In this document: positions 18,904-32,497 of the stretch, in pieces | Layout of the letters: each line of letters starts with the position of its first letter | How positions within the stretch are numbered: the first letter of the stretch is position 1 | DNA from: Rhodobacterales bacterium | GTDB lineage: Bacteria > Pseudomonadota > Alphaproteobacteria > Rhizobiales > Stappiaceae | DNA length: 64,000 nucleotides | Direction: 5' to 3' | Assembly (NCBI GenBank): GCA_008107755.1 | Contig: VIRH01000072.1 | Location: forward strand, 62,001-126,000 | Translations under genes and position numbers: made by a program | The notes under the pieces: model-generated | Databases searched by the model: none | What the model was told of the DNA's origin: nothing | The model's input: only the letters and a program-made list of their open reading frames with translations

Positions 18904-19977
18904 TCAGCTTCGGGCGCGCTCCAGTTCCTGCTCGACTTCCTGCCCCGGAACGAACGCATCGAAGGCCGCCCAGAACTGGTCTCGGAACTCGTCCCGTTCC
19001 ATCAGGATTTCGTGCTCCGCGCCCGGAATCTCGATATACGCGGCGGCCTTGGAGCGCGAGACGAAATCCTCGATCAGGGGCGTGGAGACGATGCGGTCCT
19101 TGCCGGCTCCGAAAACGAGGCAGGGCAGCCGGATTGCCGGGCCCGCGGCTCGCTTGCGAAGGGCGAGCATTGCCCGCGCCGAGGCATTCAGCCAGCCAAG
19201 CGTCGGACCGCCAATGCCAAGCTCCGGAGCCTTTTCGAGCACCTTCTGGAAACGCTCGAAACGCGTTCGGTCCGATGTCTGACGGTTTGTCTCGAAGGAA
19301 ACCTGCGGGTAGGCACGCGCGCCCGGTACGAACAGCCTGCCAAACCCGAGGAGCGACAGGAGCCGCGCCAGCGGAAACCCGATTTTCTCGACAAGTGCGG
19401 AGGTCTTGGGCGCTTTGGCGCGCAGTTTCGGCCGCCCCAGAAGTCCCAGACTGACCGTCTGAAGGATCGCCCGCCAGATGCCGCCGGGTTCCTTTCCCCA
19501 GGCGCCCGGCGAAATGCCCAGGAGAGGCGCGATCAGCACCGCTCTGTCCAGCATGGTCCGGAGCCGCTCCGCATCGGAGAGAACGATCAGCGCAGCGGTG
19601 CTGTGGGCGAGCACGAAATGGGGGCCAGGATAGGTGGCGAGGGACACGGATTTCAGCACCGTTCGCAAATCCAGCCGATATTTCGCGTAGCTCGACACAT
19701 GACCGCGTCTCGGACTACGGGTCAGCCGATCCGAGCCCCCCTGCCCGCGCCAGTCGAAGGTGACGACGGAAAACCCGCGCCGACGCAGGTCCTCGATCAC
19801 CTCGAAATATTTTTCGATGAATTCCCCACGCCCCTGAAGGACCGTCACGGTACCCTTGCGCACCTCGTTTGAGGCCGGCCAGTGGGCGAAACGGATCTTG
19901 ATTCGGTCGGGCGTTTCGACGACCCCGCAAGTGGCGCCCTTCGGCACGGGATTGTCCGGGAGATCGATCAGGTTCAT
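18904..19977 (-). CDS. Alpha/beta hydrolase, lysophospholipase/monoacylglycerol lipase-like
   Basis: A 357-residue hydrolase of the S33/PldB group. The N-terminal half has VTVLQGRGEFIEKYFEVIEDL (a typical oxyanion/GRGE region) and VTFDWRGQGGSDR, the nucleophile elbow is in LAHSTAA, and the C-terminus holds the Asp and His (FGAGKDRIVS, PGAEHEIL). Such enzymes hydrolyse lysophospholipids or monoacylglycerols. It converges on hisN. Confidence 0.82.
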   Translation of the reverse strand: MNLIDLPDNPVPKGATCGVVETPDRIKIRFAHWPASNEVRKGTVTVLQGRGEFIEKYFEVIEDLRRRGFSVVTFDWRGQGGSDRLTRSPRRGHVSSYAKYRLDLRTVLKSVSLATYPGPHFVLAHSTAALIVLSDAERLRTMLDRAVLIAPLLGISPGAWGKEPGGIWRAILQTVSLGLLGRPKLRAKAPKTSALVEKIGFPLARLLSLLGFGRLFVPGARAYPQVSFETNRQTSDRTRFERFQKVLEKAPELGIGGPTLGWLNASARAMLALRKRAAGPAIRLPCLVFGAGKDRIVSTPLIEDFVSRSKAAAYIEIPGAEHEILMERDEFRDQFWAAFDAFVPGQEVEQELERARS

Positions 19978-20206
19978 GACATTCCAAATTCACTGGACCG
20001 GCCGAACTCACTTGATCGGCTTGTGAGTGCCGGCCGCACCGGCGACGGCACACAGAAACCGAACGATCCGCATCAGGCTGTCCGTATTTGCCTGTCCCTG
20101 TTTGATAGCGGGCTTCCGTCACCGCCACAACACACTTCAGGCCGGCTCCCGTGGGAACCGGCCGAGAAAATGGCGCAGGCGCTGGCCTGTCAGTCCTGAT
20201 CGGACC

Positions 20207-20614
20207 TTACCAGCGGTGGTGACCGTGACCGCGGTGCAGCGGACGGCTGCGAACGATACGCGCCGTGCGGGCATCAACGACCAGACGCATCGGCAGACCG
20301 CGCCAGCCGCGGGCCTTCACGACATACACCGGACCGCGGCGATCGATGATGTTGATCCGGTGGTAGCCGCGATGACGCAGGCTGCGCCTGATTTCACGCG
20401 GGCCGAGGGCGTGGAAACGCTTGCCGTGATGCTTGTGGAAATGATGGCCGCGATGGCCACCGCGGTTGCCGATCTTGATGACCAGCTCGGCCCGCGAGGC
20501 ACTCTTGCCGTGATCGACACTTGCCGGGGCAGCAGAAGCGGTGGCAAGGCCGGCGGACATCAGAAGAACGACGCCTGCAACGGGAGCAGCCAGTTTGGAA
20601 ATAGATTTGAACAT
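20207..20614 (-). CDS. Exported basic, histidine-rich protein (PepSY-like)
   Basis: A 135-residue protein starting at ATG 20614, preceded by GAAGGAGAAAAG. A signal peptide (about residues 1-27, ending ASAAP) precedes a His/Arg-rich region with a GNRGGHRGHHFHKHH cluster and a C-terminal part ('YVVKARGWRGLPMRLVVDARTARIV') resembling the PepSY/beta-lactamase-inhibitor fold. Metal binding or periplasmic protein binding is plausible; no function is known. Confidence 0.65.
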   Translation of the reverse strand: MFKSISKLAAPVAGVVLLMSAGLATASAAPASVDHGKSASRAELVIKIGNRGGHRGHHFHKHHGKRFHALGPREIRRSLRHRGYHRINIIDRRGPVYVVKARGWRGLPMRLVVDARTARIVRSRPLHRGHGHHRW

Positions 20615-20889
20615 GTCTTTTCTCCTTCGGTTTTGCCAGCGTCTCGCTGACGTTGATCCGAAGATGCACCAGCCCAATTGAACCGAACCGGAAGGAGCTG
20701 TTCATTTTCAGTTCATGTCGGAATTCATGTTTGCGTGACGAAATGTTGGGGCGAACGGACCCCGGCTCCAACACTTCAACGACGGCAGGCGCTGGAGCGC
20801 CCGTCATGACCGGTGATTATTCCGGAACCGCCCATCATGCGGGCGACCGCAACACGACACGCCGCGCGCTGAAAACGGGAAACCGGGGC

Positions 20890-20918
20890 CTTGAAATGAA
20901 AAAACGGAGTTCCCACCT
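20890..20918 (+). promoter_or_regulatory. Probable RpoH (sigma-32) promoter of the small heat-shock gene
   Basis: CTTGAAA (20890-20896), a 15-base spacer, then CCCACCT (20912-20918). This resembles the heat-shock consensus CTTGAAA...CCCCATnT. It lies about 108 bases upstream of the Hsp20 start, and the transcript would contain the thermometer described next. Confidence 0.5.
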
Positions 20919-20929
20919 CTTTCATGCAG

Positions 20930-21028
20930 GCGCCATACAGGGTCTGCGACATAAACCCGTCCCGCCAGTTCGGGGGACAGGATTGAAAACAGTGAAGTAT
21001 CAGTTGCTCAAAGGAGGACGATATAATG
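20930..21028 (+). promoter_or_regulatory. ROSE-type RNA thermometer in the hsp20 leader
   Basis: Just before the start codon, GTT-G-CTC pairs with GAGGAC around loop AAAG, leaving G21006 bulged and burying the Shine-Dalgarno GGAGG (21013-21017). This reproduces the ROSE signature: a UUGCU anti-SD strand with a bulged G opposite the ribosome-binding site. Upstream, GTCCCG/CGGGGGAC and an outer GCAG/CTGC pairing form further stems. ROSE elements in rhizobia melt on heat shock and let Hsp20 be translated. Confidence 0.75.
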
Positions 21029-21472
21029 CGTCACTTGGATTTTTCCCCGCTGTACCGGTCAACCGTCGGTTTTGACCGTCTTTTCTCGATGCTCGACAGT
21101 GCCGGCAACGAGGCTCCCACCTATCCGCCCTACAACATCGAACGGACAGGCGAAAACGCCTACCGGATCACGATGGCAGTTGCGGGTTTCAAGGACGACG
21201 AACTCTCAGTCGAAGCCAAGGAACATGCGCTGACGATCAAGGGCGAGAAGGCCGAAGAGGAGTCGGACCACGAAATCCTGTATCGTGGCATCGCAGCCCG
21301 CAGCTTCGAACGCCGCTTCCAGATCGCAGAACATGTGCGCGTGAACGGTGCAAGCCTTGAAAACGGCTTGCTGCACGTTGACCTTGTTCGCGAGATCCCG
21401 GAAGCTATGAAGCCCCGCAAGATCGAAATCTCGACCGGCGGCTCCAGGCAGATCGAAAGCTCCGTCAACTAA
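21026..21472 (+). CDS. Small heat-shock protein, Hsp20/IbpA type
   Basis: A 148-residue member of the alpha-crystallin family of ATP-independent holdase chaperones. It begins MRHLDFSPLYRSTVGFDRLFSML, as IbpA-class proteins do, and has an alpha-crystallin domain from YPPYNIERTGENAYRI to the 'GASLENGLLHVDLVREIP' segment. It is preceded by a strong Shine-Dalgarno that appears to be masked at low temperature by a ROSE-type structure, and followed by a strong terminator. Confidence 0.93.
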   Translation: MRHLDFSPLYRSTVGFDRLFSMLDSAGNEAPTYPPYNIERTGENAYRITMAVAGFKDDELSVEAKEHALTIKGEKAEEESDHEILYRGIAARSFERRFQIAEHVRVNGASLENGLLHVDLVREIPEAMKPRKIEISTGGSRQIESSVN

Positions 21473-21501
21473 GCACGCGTTAGACAATGCAAGCGTAGGT
21501 G

Positions 21502-21532
21502 GGGTGCCCGGGGGACCGGGCACCCTTTATTT
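21502..21532 (+). terminator. Intrinsic terminator after hsp20
   Basis: A perfect 10-bp stem, GGGTGCCCGG-GGGA-CCGGGCACCC, followed by TTTATTT. Confidence 0.85.
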
Positions 21533-21593
21533 CGGCCAGAGGCACTGCCCCATGGGCCCGAATTGCAAACAAGATTGCGTTCTGGCTCTCTCG

Positions 21594-22694
21594 TCAGCCG
21601 GCTGACGCCAGTGCCTTTGCGAAGGCGGCGACGTCATCCTCCGTTGTGGCGAAACTCGTCACCATGCGAAAGCAGACTTCATCCTCTTTCGGCGCAATAT
21701 TGTCCGCCAGATCGCCGACGGGCCATTCGTAGATATGCGCACCGGCTGAGCACAGAGCATCAAACTGGCTTTTCTTCAGAATCGGGAACAGCTCGTTTGC
21801 CTCCACCAACCACGCCGTGCGCCCGCCGTTGTCACCGACGACCGCCTCGAGCTTTTGCGCCATGGCGTTGGCATGCGCTGCCGTTTTCAGCCAGTTGTCA
21901 TTCTCGAAATAACCTTCGAGCTGCGCAGCGACGAACCGGCTCTTGGAAAACAGGTGCCCGGCCCGCTTGCGCAGATACTGAAAGCCCCTGGCCGCCTCCA
22001 GGTCGAAGAAGACAACAGCTTCCGCACACCAGCAGCCGTTTTTCGTTGCACCGAAGGACAGGACGTCGACACCGGCTTTCCAGGTCATTTCCGCCGGCGT
22101 ACAGCCGAGCGTTGCCAGCGCATTGGCAAAGCGCGCGCCATCCATGTGAAGCGGGATCGAGCGCGAGCGCGCCGCTTCCCTGATGGCCCCGATTTCGTCC
22201 AGCGAATAGACCGACCCGCATTCCGTTGCCTGGGTGATCGACACTGTCGCCACCTGCCCGTGATGAACGACGCCATCTGGATAGTCCGACATTGCCGCGC
22301 TCAGCCCATGTGGCGTCATCTTGCCGTGAGGTCCGGCAACGCCGACAAGCTTCGCCCCGCCGGTCATGAATTCCGGGCAGTTGCATTCATCAACCTGGAT
22401 ATGCGCTGTCTTGTGACAGAAGACGATCCCGCCCGGTTTTGCGTAAGCCGCCAGGGAAAGGGAATTCGCCGCCGAGCCGGTCGCCACGAAAAAGACGGCA
22501 ACCTCCCGCTCGAAGATCTCGTTAAACCTGTCGGAGATGCCGGAGGTCAGAGAATCCGAACCGTAAGCGGGTTCGAATCCGGTCTTATGGCGGGACAGCG
22601 CCGACATCACCGCCGGAGCCGCACCCGCCCAATTGTCGCTTGCAAAATTCATGGGCGGGTACATAGCAACTGCGGTCGGCGCTGTCTCGCCCAT
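21594..22694 (-). CDS. ltaE: Low-specificity threonine aldolase
   Basis: A PLP-dependent aldolase that cleaves threonine or allo-threonine to glycine and acetaldehyde. The 366-residue protein has the family start MNFASDNWAGAAPAVM, the cofactor region TGSAANSLSLA, HMDGARFANA and the PLP-Schiff-base Lys218 in SFGATKNG. Length and motif order fit the LtaE class. It lies downstream of the bufferin operon but is probably independent of it. Confidence 0.9.
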   Translation of the reverse strand: MGETAPTAVAMYPPMNFASDNWAGAAPAVMSALSRHKTGFEPAYGSDSLTSGISDRFNEIFEREVAVFFVATGSAANSLSLAAYAKPGGIVFCHKTAHIQVDECNCPEFMTGGAKLVGVAGPHGKMTPHGLSAAMSDYPDGVVHHGQVATVSITQATECGSVYSLDEIGAIREAARSRSIPLHMDGARFANALATLGCTPAEMTWKAGVDVLSFGATKNGCWCAEAVVFFDLEAARGFQYLRKRAGHLFSKSRFVAAQLEGYFENDNWLKTAAHANAMAQKLEAVVGDNGGRTAWLVEANELFPILKKSQFDALCSAGAHIYEWPVGDLADNIAPKEDEVCFRMVTSFATTEDDVAAFAKALASAG

Positions 22695-22772
22695 CCTTGA
22701 GGCAAGACACCCCCAGGCCCGGCTTTTCCGGGAAACCGCCCCCGGAAAAGCGAGGTGCTTCCGTCCTCGGTC

Positions 22773-23357
22773 CTAGTAGTACATTTCCCGCCGGCGATAG
22801 TAACTGCCGAGCAGCCAGTCGAGCGAGACGATGCCGGGCCCCTTCAGGGTCGGCACCAGCAACAGGAAGATCCACAAGAGCCGGTCGTCGGAAATGATCG
22901 CGTAGGGCTCGCCGTCGAACAGGGCACCGATGGTCTTGGCGTCCGCGCCGTGACCGTAGATGTCGACATAGGTCATGACCATGATGAACACGATCATGCC
23001 CAGGCTGGCGAATCGAGTGAAGAGCCCCACCACGACGAGGAAAGGCAGGATGAACTCGCCCCAGGTGCCGACCAGCACCATCAGCCCGTACGGAAAGAAG
23101 GCAATCTGGCTGGTGTCGTAGCTGACCTGTTCCATCATCTTCGGCAGCATCTGCGCATAGGCGCCTGCCGTCGGCGTGAAGATGTTCATGATGCTTCCGC
23201 CGATCTTCGTCATCGCCGAGTTCCAGAAGAACTGCAGCAGGATCGCCGCAAAGATGAACCTTGAGGCAAGGCCCAGGAACCAACCGTCTGTCAGCCGCTC
23301 CAGCGCCCCGAACACAGCCGTATACAATCTAACGAAAAATCCGATGAGCATGCCCAT
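22773..23357 (-). CDS. DoxX-family membrane protein of the bufferin operon
   Basis: A 194-residue integral membrane protein of the DoxX family. Hydrophobic segments lie at about residues 30-50, 85-110, 118-138 and 150-175. A DoxX-type protein is a common fourth member of bufferin operons, possibly supplying electrons to the quinone pool for the oxidase step. It lies 46 bp downstream of bufC on the same strand. Confidence 0.85.
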   Translation of the reverse strand: MGMLIGFFVRLYTAVFGALERLTDGWFLGLASRFIFAAILLQFFWNSAMTKIGGSIMNIFTPTAGAYAQMLPKMMEQVSYDTSQIAFFPYGLMVLVGTWGEFILPFLVVVGLFTRFASLGMIVFIMVMTYVDIYGHGADAKTIGALFDGEPYAIISDDRLLWIFLLLVPTLKGPGIVSLDWLLGSYYRRREMYY

Positions 23358-23403
23358 TTGGCACCCTTTCCCTTTCCCAGTCCCCGGCTATTGCCGCTTG
23401 ATT

Positions 23404-24186
23404 TCAGTTCGTTTCCAGTCCCTTGAACGCACCTGCGCCGAGGCAATCCGACAGACAGTCGGACAGTGAAAATTCCGCGCTCGCGTCCGCGCCGAGACCG
23501 GCCGCCTCCCCGAGGCCGGCGCCCGACAGAAGCGCATCGACAAAAGCGGCGCCTCCCGGTCGCAGAGGAACGACGTCCACGTCGAGGTCCGGCCGCGTGA
23601 TCAGCAGCGACTGCGCGGCCCCTAGATCAATGTGCGCGCCGTCACCCGGCGAAAACCGGTTTGCCCGCAACAGATCGGCGAGCGGCCACTCGGAAGAGAC
23701 GCGGCTCGTTGCCGGATGCCTGACAAACCTGGCCGAAGCCAGCTTTTCAGGGTCGATCGAACCCAGCACCGCCGGATCGAGCGGCGCAGCATCCTCCGCA
23801 TGATAGGCCTGCAACCAGGCCCATTCCGCCCGCGCCACATCCGCCAGATACGGGTAGTCCTGCAACGGCGGAAACGCCTCGACGAAATCGGCGAATGCAC
23901 CGCCGTACCAGATCAGCACCGGCGACGAGGGCGGATGATCCGTCACGAAGGCACGCGCAAGCGCATTGAAATAGTCGTCCCCGAGCAGCGTTCTGACTGC
24001 CGGGTATGTCTGACCGAGCGCCTCGCACAGGCTGACGATGACATTGTTGCGGTAAACCGCAAAGCGCTTCGGCGCCGCCTTCCCGTCCGGACCAATCAGA
24101 CCCGGTGGCGACGGGGCATCTGCATTCAGCAGCGCATTTGCAAATTCCGGGGCACCGATCTTCGGCGCCGCATCCGATCCCGCCAT
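23404..24186 (-). CDS. bufC: BufC-type partner protein (DUF2063)
   Basis: A 260-residue protein with an N-terminal DUF2063 domain: KRFAVYRNNVIVSLCEALGQ, 'TYPAVRTLLGDDYFNALARAFV' and 'HPPSSPVLIWYGGAFADFVEAFP'. In bufferin systems this protein recruits the precursor peptide to the MNIO enzyme BufB. The C-terminal third is more variable. It starts right at the end of bufB. Confidence 0.9.
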   Translation of the reverse strand: MAGSDAAPKIGAPEFANALLNADAPSPPGLIGPDGKAAPKRFAVYRNNVIVSLCEALGQTYPAVRTLLGDDYFNALARAFVTDHPPSSPVLIWYGGAFADFVEAFPPLQDYPYLADVARAEWAWLQAYHAEDAAPLDPAVLGSIDPEKLASARFVRHPATSRVSSEWPLADLLRANRFSPGDGAHIDLGAAQSLLITRPDLDVDVVPLRPGGAAFVDALLSGAGLGEAAGLGADASAEFSLSDCLSDCLGAGAFKGLETN

Positions 24187-24188
24187 GG

Positions 24189-25085
24189 TCAGACCGCCTG
24201 CCGGAGAGCGGCAGTGTCGTGACCGGCCAGAATCCGGTCAGCGGCCTGCGTTTCCGCCTGAAGCACCGGCCATTCGGGAACCTCGTTGTCCCATTCGATC
24301 AGCGTTGGCAACGACCCATGTCGGCGTACCACCGTCTCGTAGAGCGTCCAGACGGCGGCATCGACTTCCCTGTCATGGGCATCGATCAGCAGAGGCCGTC
24401 CGGCGTCGTCCGTATCCGGCGCATGCCCGCCGAGGTGAATTTCGCCGACCGCGCTCATCGGAAACGCTGCGAGATAGTCTTCCGCCGATCTCTGGTGATT
24501 GATGCAGGAGACGTAAACGTTGTTGATGTCCAGCAAAAGCCCGCAGCCCGTCCGGCGCGCGATTTCCTTCAGAAACTCCAGTTCGCTCATCGTGCTCTGC
24601 TCGAAGGCGACATAGGTCGACGGATTTTCCAGGAGCATCGGTCTGCCGACGACATCCTGGACCTCATCGATATGATCGCAGACCCGCGCCAGCGTTGCCT
24701 CATCATAGGGAACGGGCAGCAGGTCGTTGTAATAGGTGGTGTCATGGGTGGACCAGGCGAGATGCTCGGAAAACAGCCCCGGCTCGTAGCGCCGGTTCAG
24801 CTCGGCAAGCCGCTTCAGATGATCACCGTCCAAAGGGCCTTCGCCGCCGATCGAAAGACCGACACCGTGCAGCGAAAGCGGATAGCGCTCGCGAATGGCC
24901 TCAAGCTGGCGGTGCGGCGGTCCGCCGGCGCCCATGTAGTTTTCAGCATGAACTTCGAAGAAGCCGACATCTGCCCCGGTTTCCAGGATCTCGGCGACAT
25001 GTTCCGGCTTCAGTCCGGCGCCGGCCCGCGCCGGAATTTCGGCGGCCGTCCGCGATTTCGAATTGGAAGGGGTTTCGGAAAACAT
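24189..25085 (-). CDS. bufB: BufB-type MNIO enzyme (DUF692)
   Basis: A 298-residue DUF692 protein, a multinuclear non-haem iron oxidase of the kind that modifies Cys residues of small peptides (MbnB, BufB, TglH). Conserved metal-binding region motifs are [60 protein letters not shown] and [14 protein letters not shown] 25085 is favoured by the GGAG eight bases upstream, although the frame extends to 25181. It lies directly between bufA and bufC. Confidence 0.92.
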   Translation of the reverse strand: MFSETPSNSKSRTAAEIPARAGAGLKPEHVAEILETGADVGFFEVHAENYMGAGGPPHRQLEAIRERYPLSLHGVGLSIGGEGPLDGDHLKRLAELNRRYEPGLFSEHLAWSTHDTTYYNDLLPVPYDEATLARVCDHIDEVQDVVGRPMLLENPSTYVAFEQSTMSELEFLKEIARRTGCGLLLDINNVYVSCINHQRSAEDYLAAFPMSAVGEIHLGGHAPDTDDAGRPLLIDAHDREVDAAVWTLYETVVRRHGSLPTLIEWDNEVPEWPVLQAETQAADRILAGHDTAALRQAV

Positions 25086-25181
25086 CGGTTTGCTCCGAAG
25101 TGTCATGAGGTGTTCCGGACGGCGGAAGCGTGTCCGCCTGTCCGTCTTGCGCAAACCGGCCCGACGGCCGGAGGTACCCAA

Positions 25182-25481
25182 TCAGGCGTCGGGAAGGTCG
25201 CGCTTCAGTTCGGTCAGGGAACCGTGGCGGTCACCCGGCACATCCATGGTGGTGCAGGTGCCCTTGGGAACCAGCGTCCAGGCATTGCCCTGGTAATCGA
25301 CGGTGGAGGTGCCTGCGCAGGTGGTGCCCGGACCCGCCTTGCAGTCGTTCTGACCCTTCAGGGAAACGCCGTAGCACTTTTCCTTGGCCTGGGCGTGGGC
25401 TGGTGTGCTTACGGTCAGACCGGAAATCGCGGTTGCGACAGCACCGGCGACAATGGCCGCGGACATAGCCTTGTTTTTCAT
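25182..25481 (-). CDS. bufA: Bufferin precursor peptide BufA (DUF2282)
   Basis: A 99-residue precursor with a signal peptide of about 30 residues (ending STPAHAQ). The core has four cysteines, Cys36, Cys47, Cys55 and Cys76, in the DUF2282 pattern [20 protein letters not shown] and VPKGTC. In the known bufferins, MNIO enzymes convert such Cys residues to thiooxazole and the exported peptide sequesters copper. The downstream bufB, bufC and doxX on the same strand make a complete operon. Confidence 0.9.
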   Translation of the reverse strand: MKNKAMSAAIVAGAVATAISGLTVSTPAHAQAKEKCYGVSLKGQNDCKAGPGTTCAGTSTVDYQGNAWTLVPKGTCTTMDVPGDRHGSLTELKRDLPDA

Positions 25482-26087
25482 CTCAAACTCCTCAGCTCGA
25501 ACCTTGTAATTCCTGCGAACGCCTGCGCCTTCCTCAGGACGCCGGCATTTTCAGTAAATGAGCGTCCAAATGATAAATAGGAAATCAAACGCCTGTGACC
25601 TTTTAGAGAGCAAGGGCTGCACAAACATTTAACAAACGAAAGATTGTTACTTGAAAACAATCCCTCACGACCGTTACGGACGCATGGCACTTTGCGCGCG
25701 AAACATTTATAATCGCGTCCTGTAGAAACGGACTTGCCCCATAACGGGAAATCTGTCATGTTCGCGCCGCCCGGAATAGGACAGGTATACTGTCCCAATT
25801 GAGGCGGTGCTACGGGAGACCGGAAGACGCCGTTTCGGAAAAAAATCGGGCGGGCCAAATGGCGGATCCGGGGAGGTTTCGCCAATACGCGAGACACACG
25901 ACGTTTCGGCAGCGATAAATCGCTGCGTCAAACCGGCGGTTTGTTTTGACAAGCCGGCGCGGTAAATACAACAACAGAGCCGGGGCACGGAAGCCAGGGT
26001 TCGCCGAGCCGCATTCTTGATGGAATGCGACCCGAACGAAACCGGACGCTTCAGGCCGCGGCAGCACTGGGCTAAGTGAGGGCGCAC
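25482..26087. other. Divergent intergenic region between bufA and gltB
   Basis: About 600 bases with AT-rich parts and no gene. It includes a short self-complementary sequence, CAAACCG-G-CGGTTTG, near 25938. Promoters for bufA (leftward) and gltB (rightward) must lie here. A GTAAC-containing sequence upstream of bufA on the minus strand could belong to an ECF sigma promoter, but I cannot assign it. Confidence 0.4.
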
Positions 26088-30818
<4,731 letters not shown>

Positions 30819-30842
30819 CCGGCCAACACAACGAAATGGCTC

Positions 30843-30863
30843 TCGGCCGCATGAAGCGGCCGA
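30843..30863 (+). promoter_or_regulatory. Intercistronic hairpin between gltB and gltD
   Basis: A perfect 8-bp stem, TCGGCCGC-ATGAA-GCGGCCGA, with no T run. It may protect mRNA ends or set the relative expression of gltB and gltD rather than end transcription. Confidence 0.5.
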
Positions 30864-30905
30864 TTGCAGCCACCTTTAGGACGCACAGAGTTTGAGGAGG
30901 TCGCC

Positions 30906-32336
30906 TTGGGTAAGGTAACCGGTTTTATGGAAATCGATCGGCAGGAACAGAAGTATCAGCCTGCCTCTGATCGCATCCGCCATTTCCGCGAGTTCACCAT
31001 TCCGCTGAATGATCAGGAAGTCGCCAACCAGGCGGCGCGCTGCATGGATTGCGGCATCCCGTTCTGCCATGGTCCTGACGGCTGTCCGGTCGACAACCAG
31101 ATTCCGGACTGGAACGACCTCGTCTATCAGGGCGACTGGGACATTGCCCTGCGCAACCTGCATTCGACCAACAACTTTCCCGAATTCACGGGCCGCATCT
31201 GTCCTGCCCCATGCGAGGAAGCCTGCACGCTCAACCTCGAGGACATTCCGGTTAACATCAAGTCCGTCGAGCAGGCAATTGCCGACAAGGGCTGGGAAGA
31301 AGGCTGGATCGTCCCCGAGCCGGCAGCAACCAAGACCGGCAAGGCCGTCGCGATCATCGGGTCTGGACCTGCCGGCATGGCCGCTGCCCAGCAGCTCGCC
31401 CGCGCAGGCCACACCGTGCACCTCTATGAGCGCGAGGCCAAGGCCGGCGGACTGCTGCGCTACGGCATTCCCGACTTCAAGATGGAAAAGCACTATATCG
31501 AGCGCCGTGTCAGGCAGATGGAAGCCGAAGGCGTCACCTTCCACTATGGCGTCGATGTGGGTGTGACCGTCAGCCTCGAGGAACTGGCCGAGCGCCATGA
31601 CGCGGTGATCCTGTGTGCGGGCGCGGAACGTCCCCGCGACCCGGGCGTCGCCGGCATGGACCTGGAAGGCTGTCATTGGGCGATGGACTATCTGGTCCAG
31701 CAGAACCGCCGCGTCGGCGGCGAGCCGGAAGGCGACGAAGCTCCGATCTGGGCCGGCGGCAAGCATGTCATCGTCATCGGCGGCGGCGACACGGCATCGG
31801 ACTGCGTCGGCACGGCCTTCCGCCAGGGGGCACTGTCCGTCACCCAGCTCGACATTCGCCCGATCCCGCCGCTGAAGGAAGACAAGATGCGCGTCTGGCC
31901 CTACTGGCCGACCAAGTTCCGCACGTCATCCTCGCAGGCCGAAGGCGCCGAGCGCGAATTCTCCGCCGCAACACTTGCGCTGGTCGGCGAAGACGGCAAG
32001 ATCGTTGGCGTCAAATGTGCTCGCGTCGATGAAAAGCGTCGGCCGATCGAAGGCACCGAGTTCATCCTGCGGGCCGACCTCTGCCTGGCAGCGATCGGTT
32101 TCTCCGGTCCGCGCCTCGACACCTATGTCGCACAGGCCGGAGAAAAGCTGGAGCTCGACGGCCGCACCAACGTCAAGGCAACCACCGACGACTACAAGAC
32201 CACCATGGACAAGGTTTTCGCTGCGGGCGACGTCCGCAAGGGCCAGTCCCTGGTTGTCTGGGCGATCAAGGAAGGCCGTCAGGCCGCCCGCGCCGTCGAC
32301 ATCTTCCTGACCGGGTCCTCCGACCTGCCTCTCTGA
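30906..32336 (+). CDS. gltD: Glutamate synthase small subunit
   Basis: The FAD-containing NADPH-oxidising beta subunit of GOGAT, 476 residues. The start is TTG 30906: GAGGAGG lies five bases upstream and the product begins [16 protein letters not shown], the standard GltD N-terminus, so the upstream in-frame codons are untranslated. Four-cysteine clusters CMDCGIPFC and CPAPCEEAC bind Fe-S centres. Dinucleotide motifs are [12 protein letters not shown] (FAD) and [13 protein letters not shown] (NADPH). Confidence 0.97.
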   Translation: MGKVTGFMEIDRQEQKYQPASDRIRHFREFTIPLNDQEVANQAARCMDCGIPFCHGPDGCPVDNQIPDWNDLVYQGDWDIALRNLHSTNNFPEFTGRICPAPCEEACTLNLEDIPVNIKSVEQAIADKGWEEGWIVPEPAATKTGKAVAIIGSGPAGMAAAQQLARAGHTVHLYEREAKAGGLLRYGIPDFKMEKHYIERRVRQMEAEGVTFHYGVDVGVTVSLEELAERHDAVILCAGAERPRDPGVAGMDLEGCHWAMDYLVQQNRRVGGEPEGDEAPIWAGGKHVIVIGGGDTASDCVGTAFRQGALSVTQLDIRPIPPLKEDKMRVWPYWPTKFRTSSSQAEGAEREFSAATLALVGEDGKIVGVKCARVDEKRRPIEGTEFILRADLCLAAIGFSGPRLDTYVAQAGEKLELDGRTNVKATTDDYKTTMDKVFAAGDVRKGQSLVVWAIKEGRQAARAVDIFLTGSSDLPL

Positions 32337-32378
32337 TGAGACCACAAGAGGATGCCACCAGCATTGACGAATGACACA

Positions 32379-32416
32379 GAACCCGCCGGCCCGCCGGCGG
32401 GGTTCTTGGTTTTTTG
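32379..32416 (+). terminator. Intrinsic terminator after gltD
   Basis: A GC-rich stem (GAACCCGCCGG with CCGGCGGGGTTC, one bulge) followed by TTGGTTTTTT. Confidence 0.8.
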
Positions 32417-32497
32417 GGGGGCCCGCCTGCGCATGTGAAAAATGCGTCAGGAGGATCGATCGTCAAGATTGTTATCTGAAAGCGCCAGCAGCCCCTG

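Noticed and set aside
25482-25700. GTAAC-type ECF sigma promoter ahead of bufA
   Set aside because: A GTAAC sequence is present, but the spacing to a matching -10 is not convincing and bufferin regulation differs between species.
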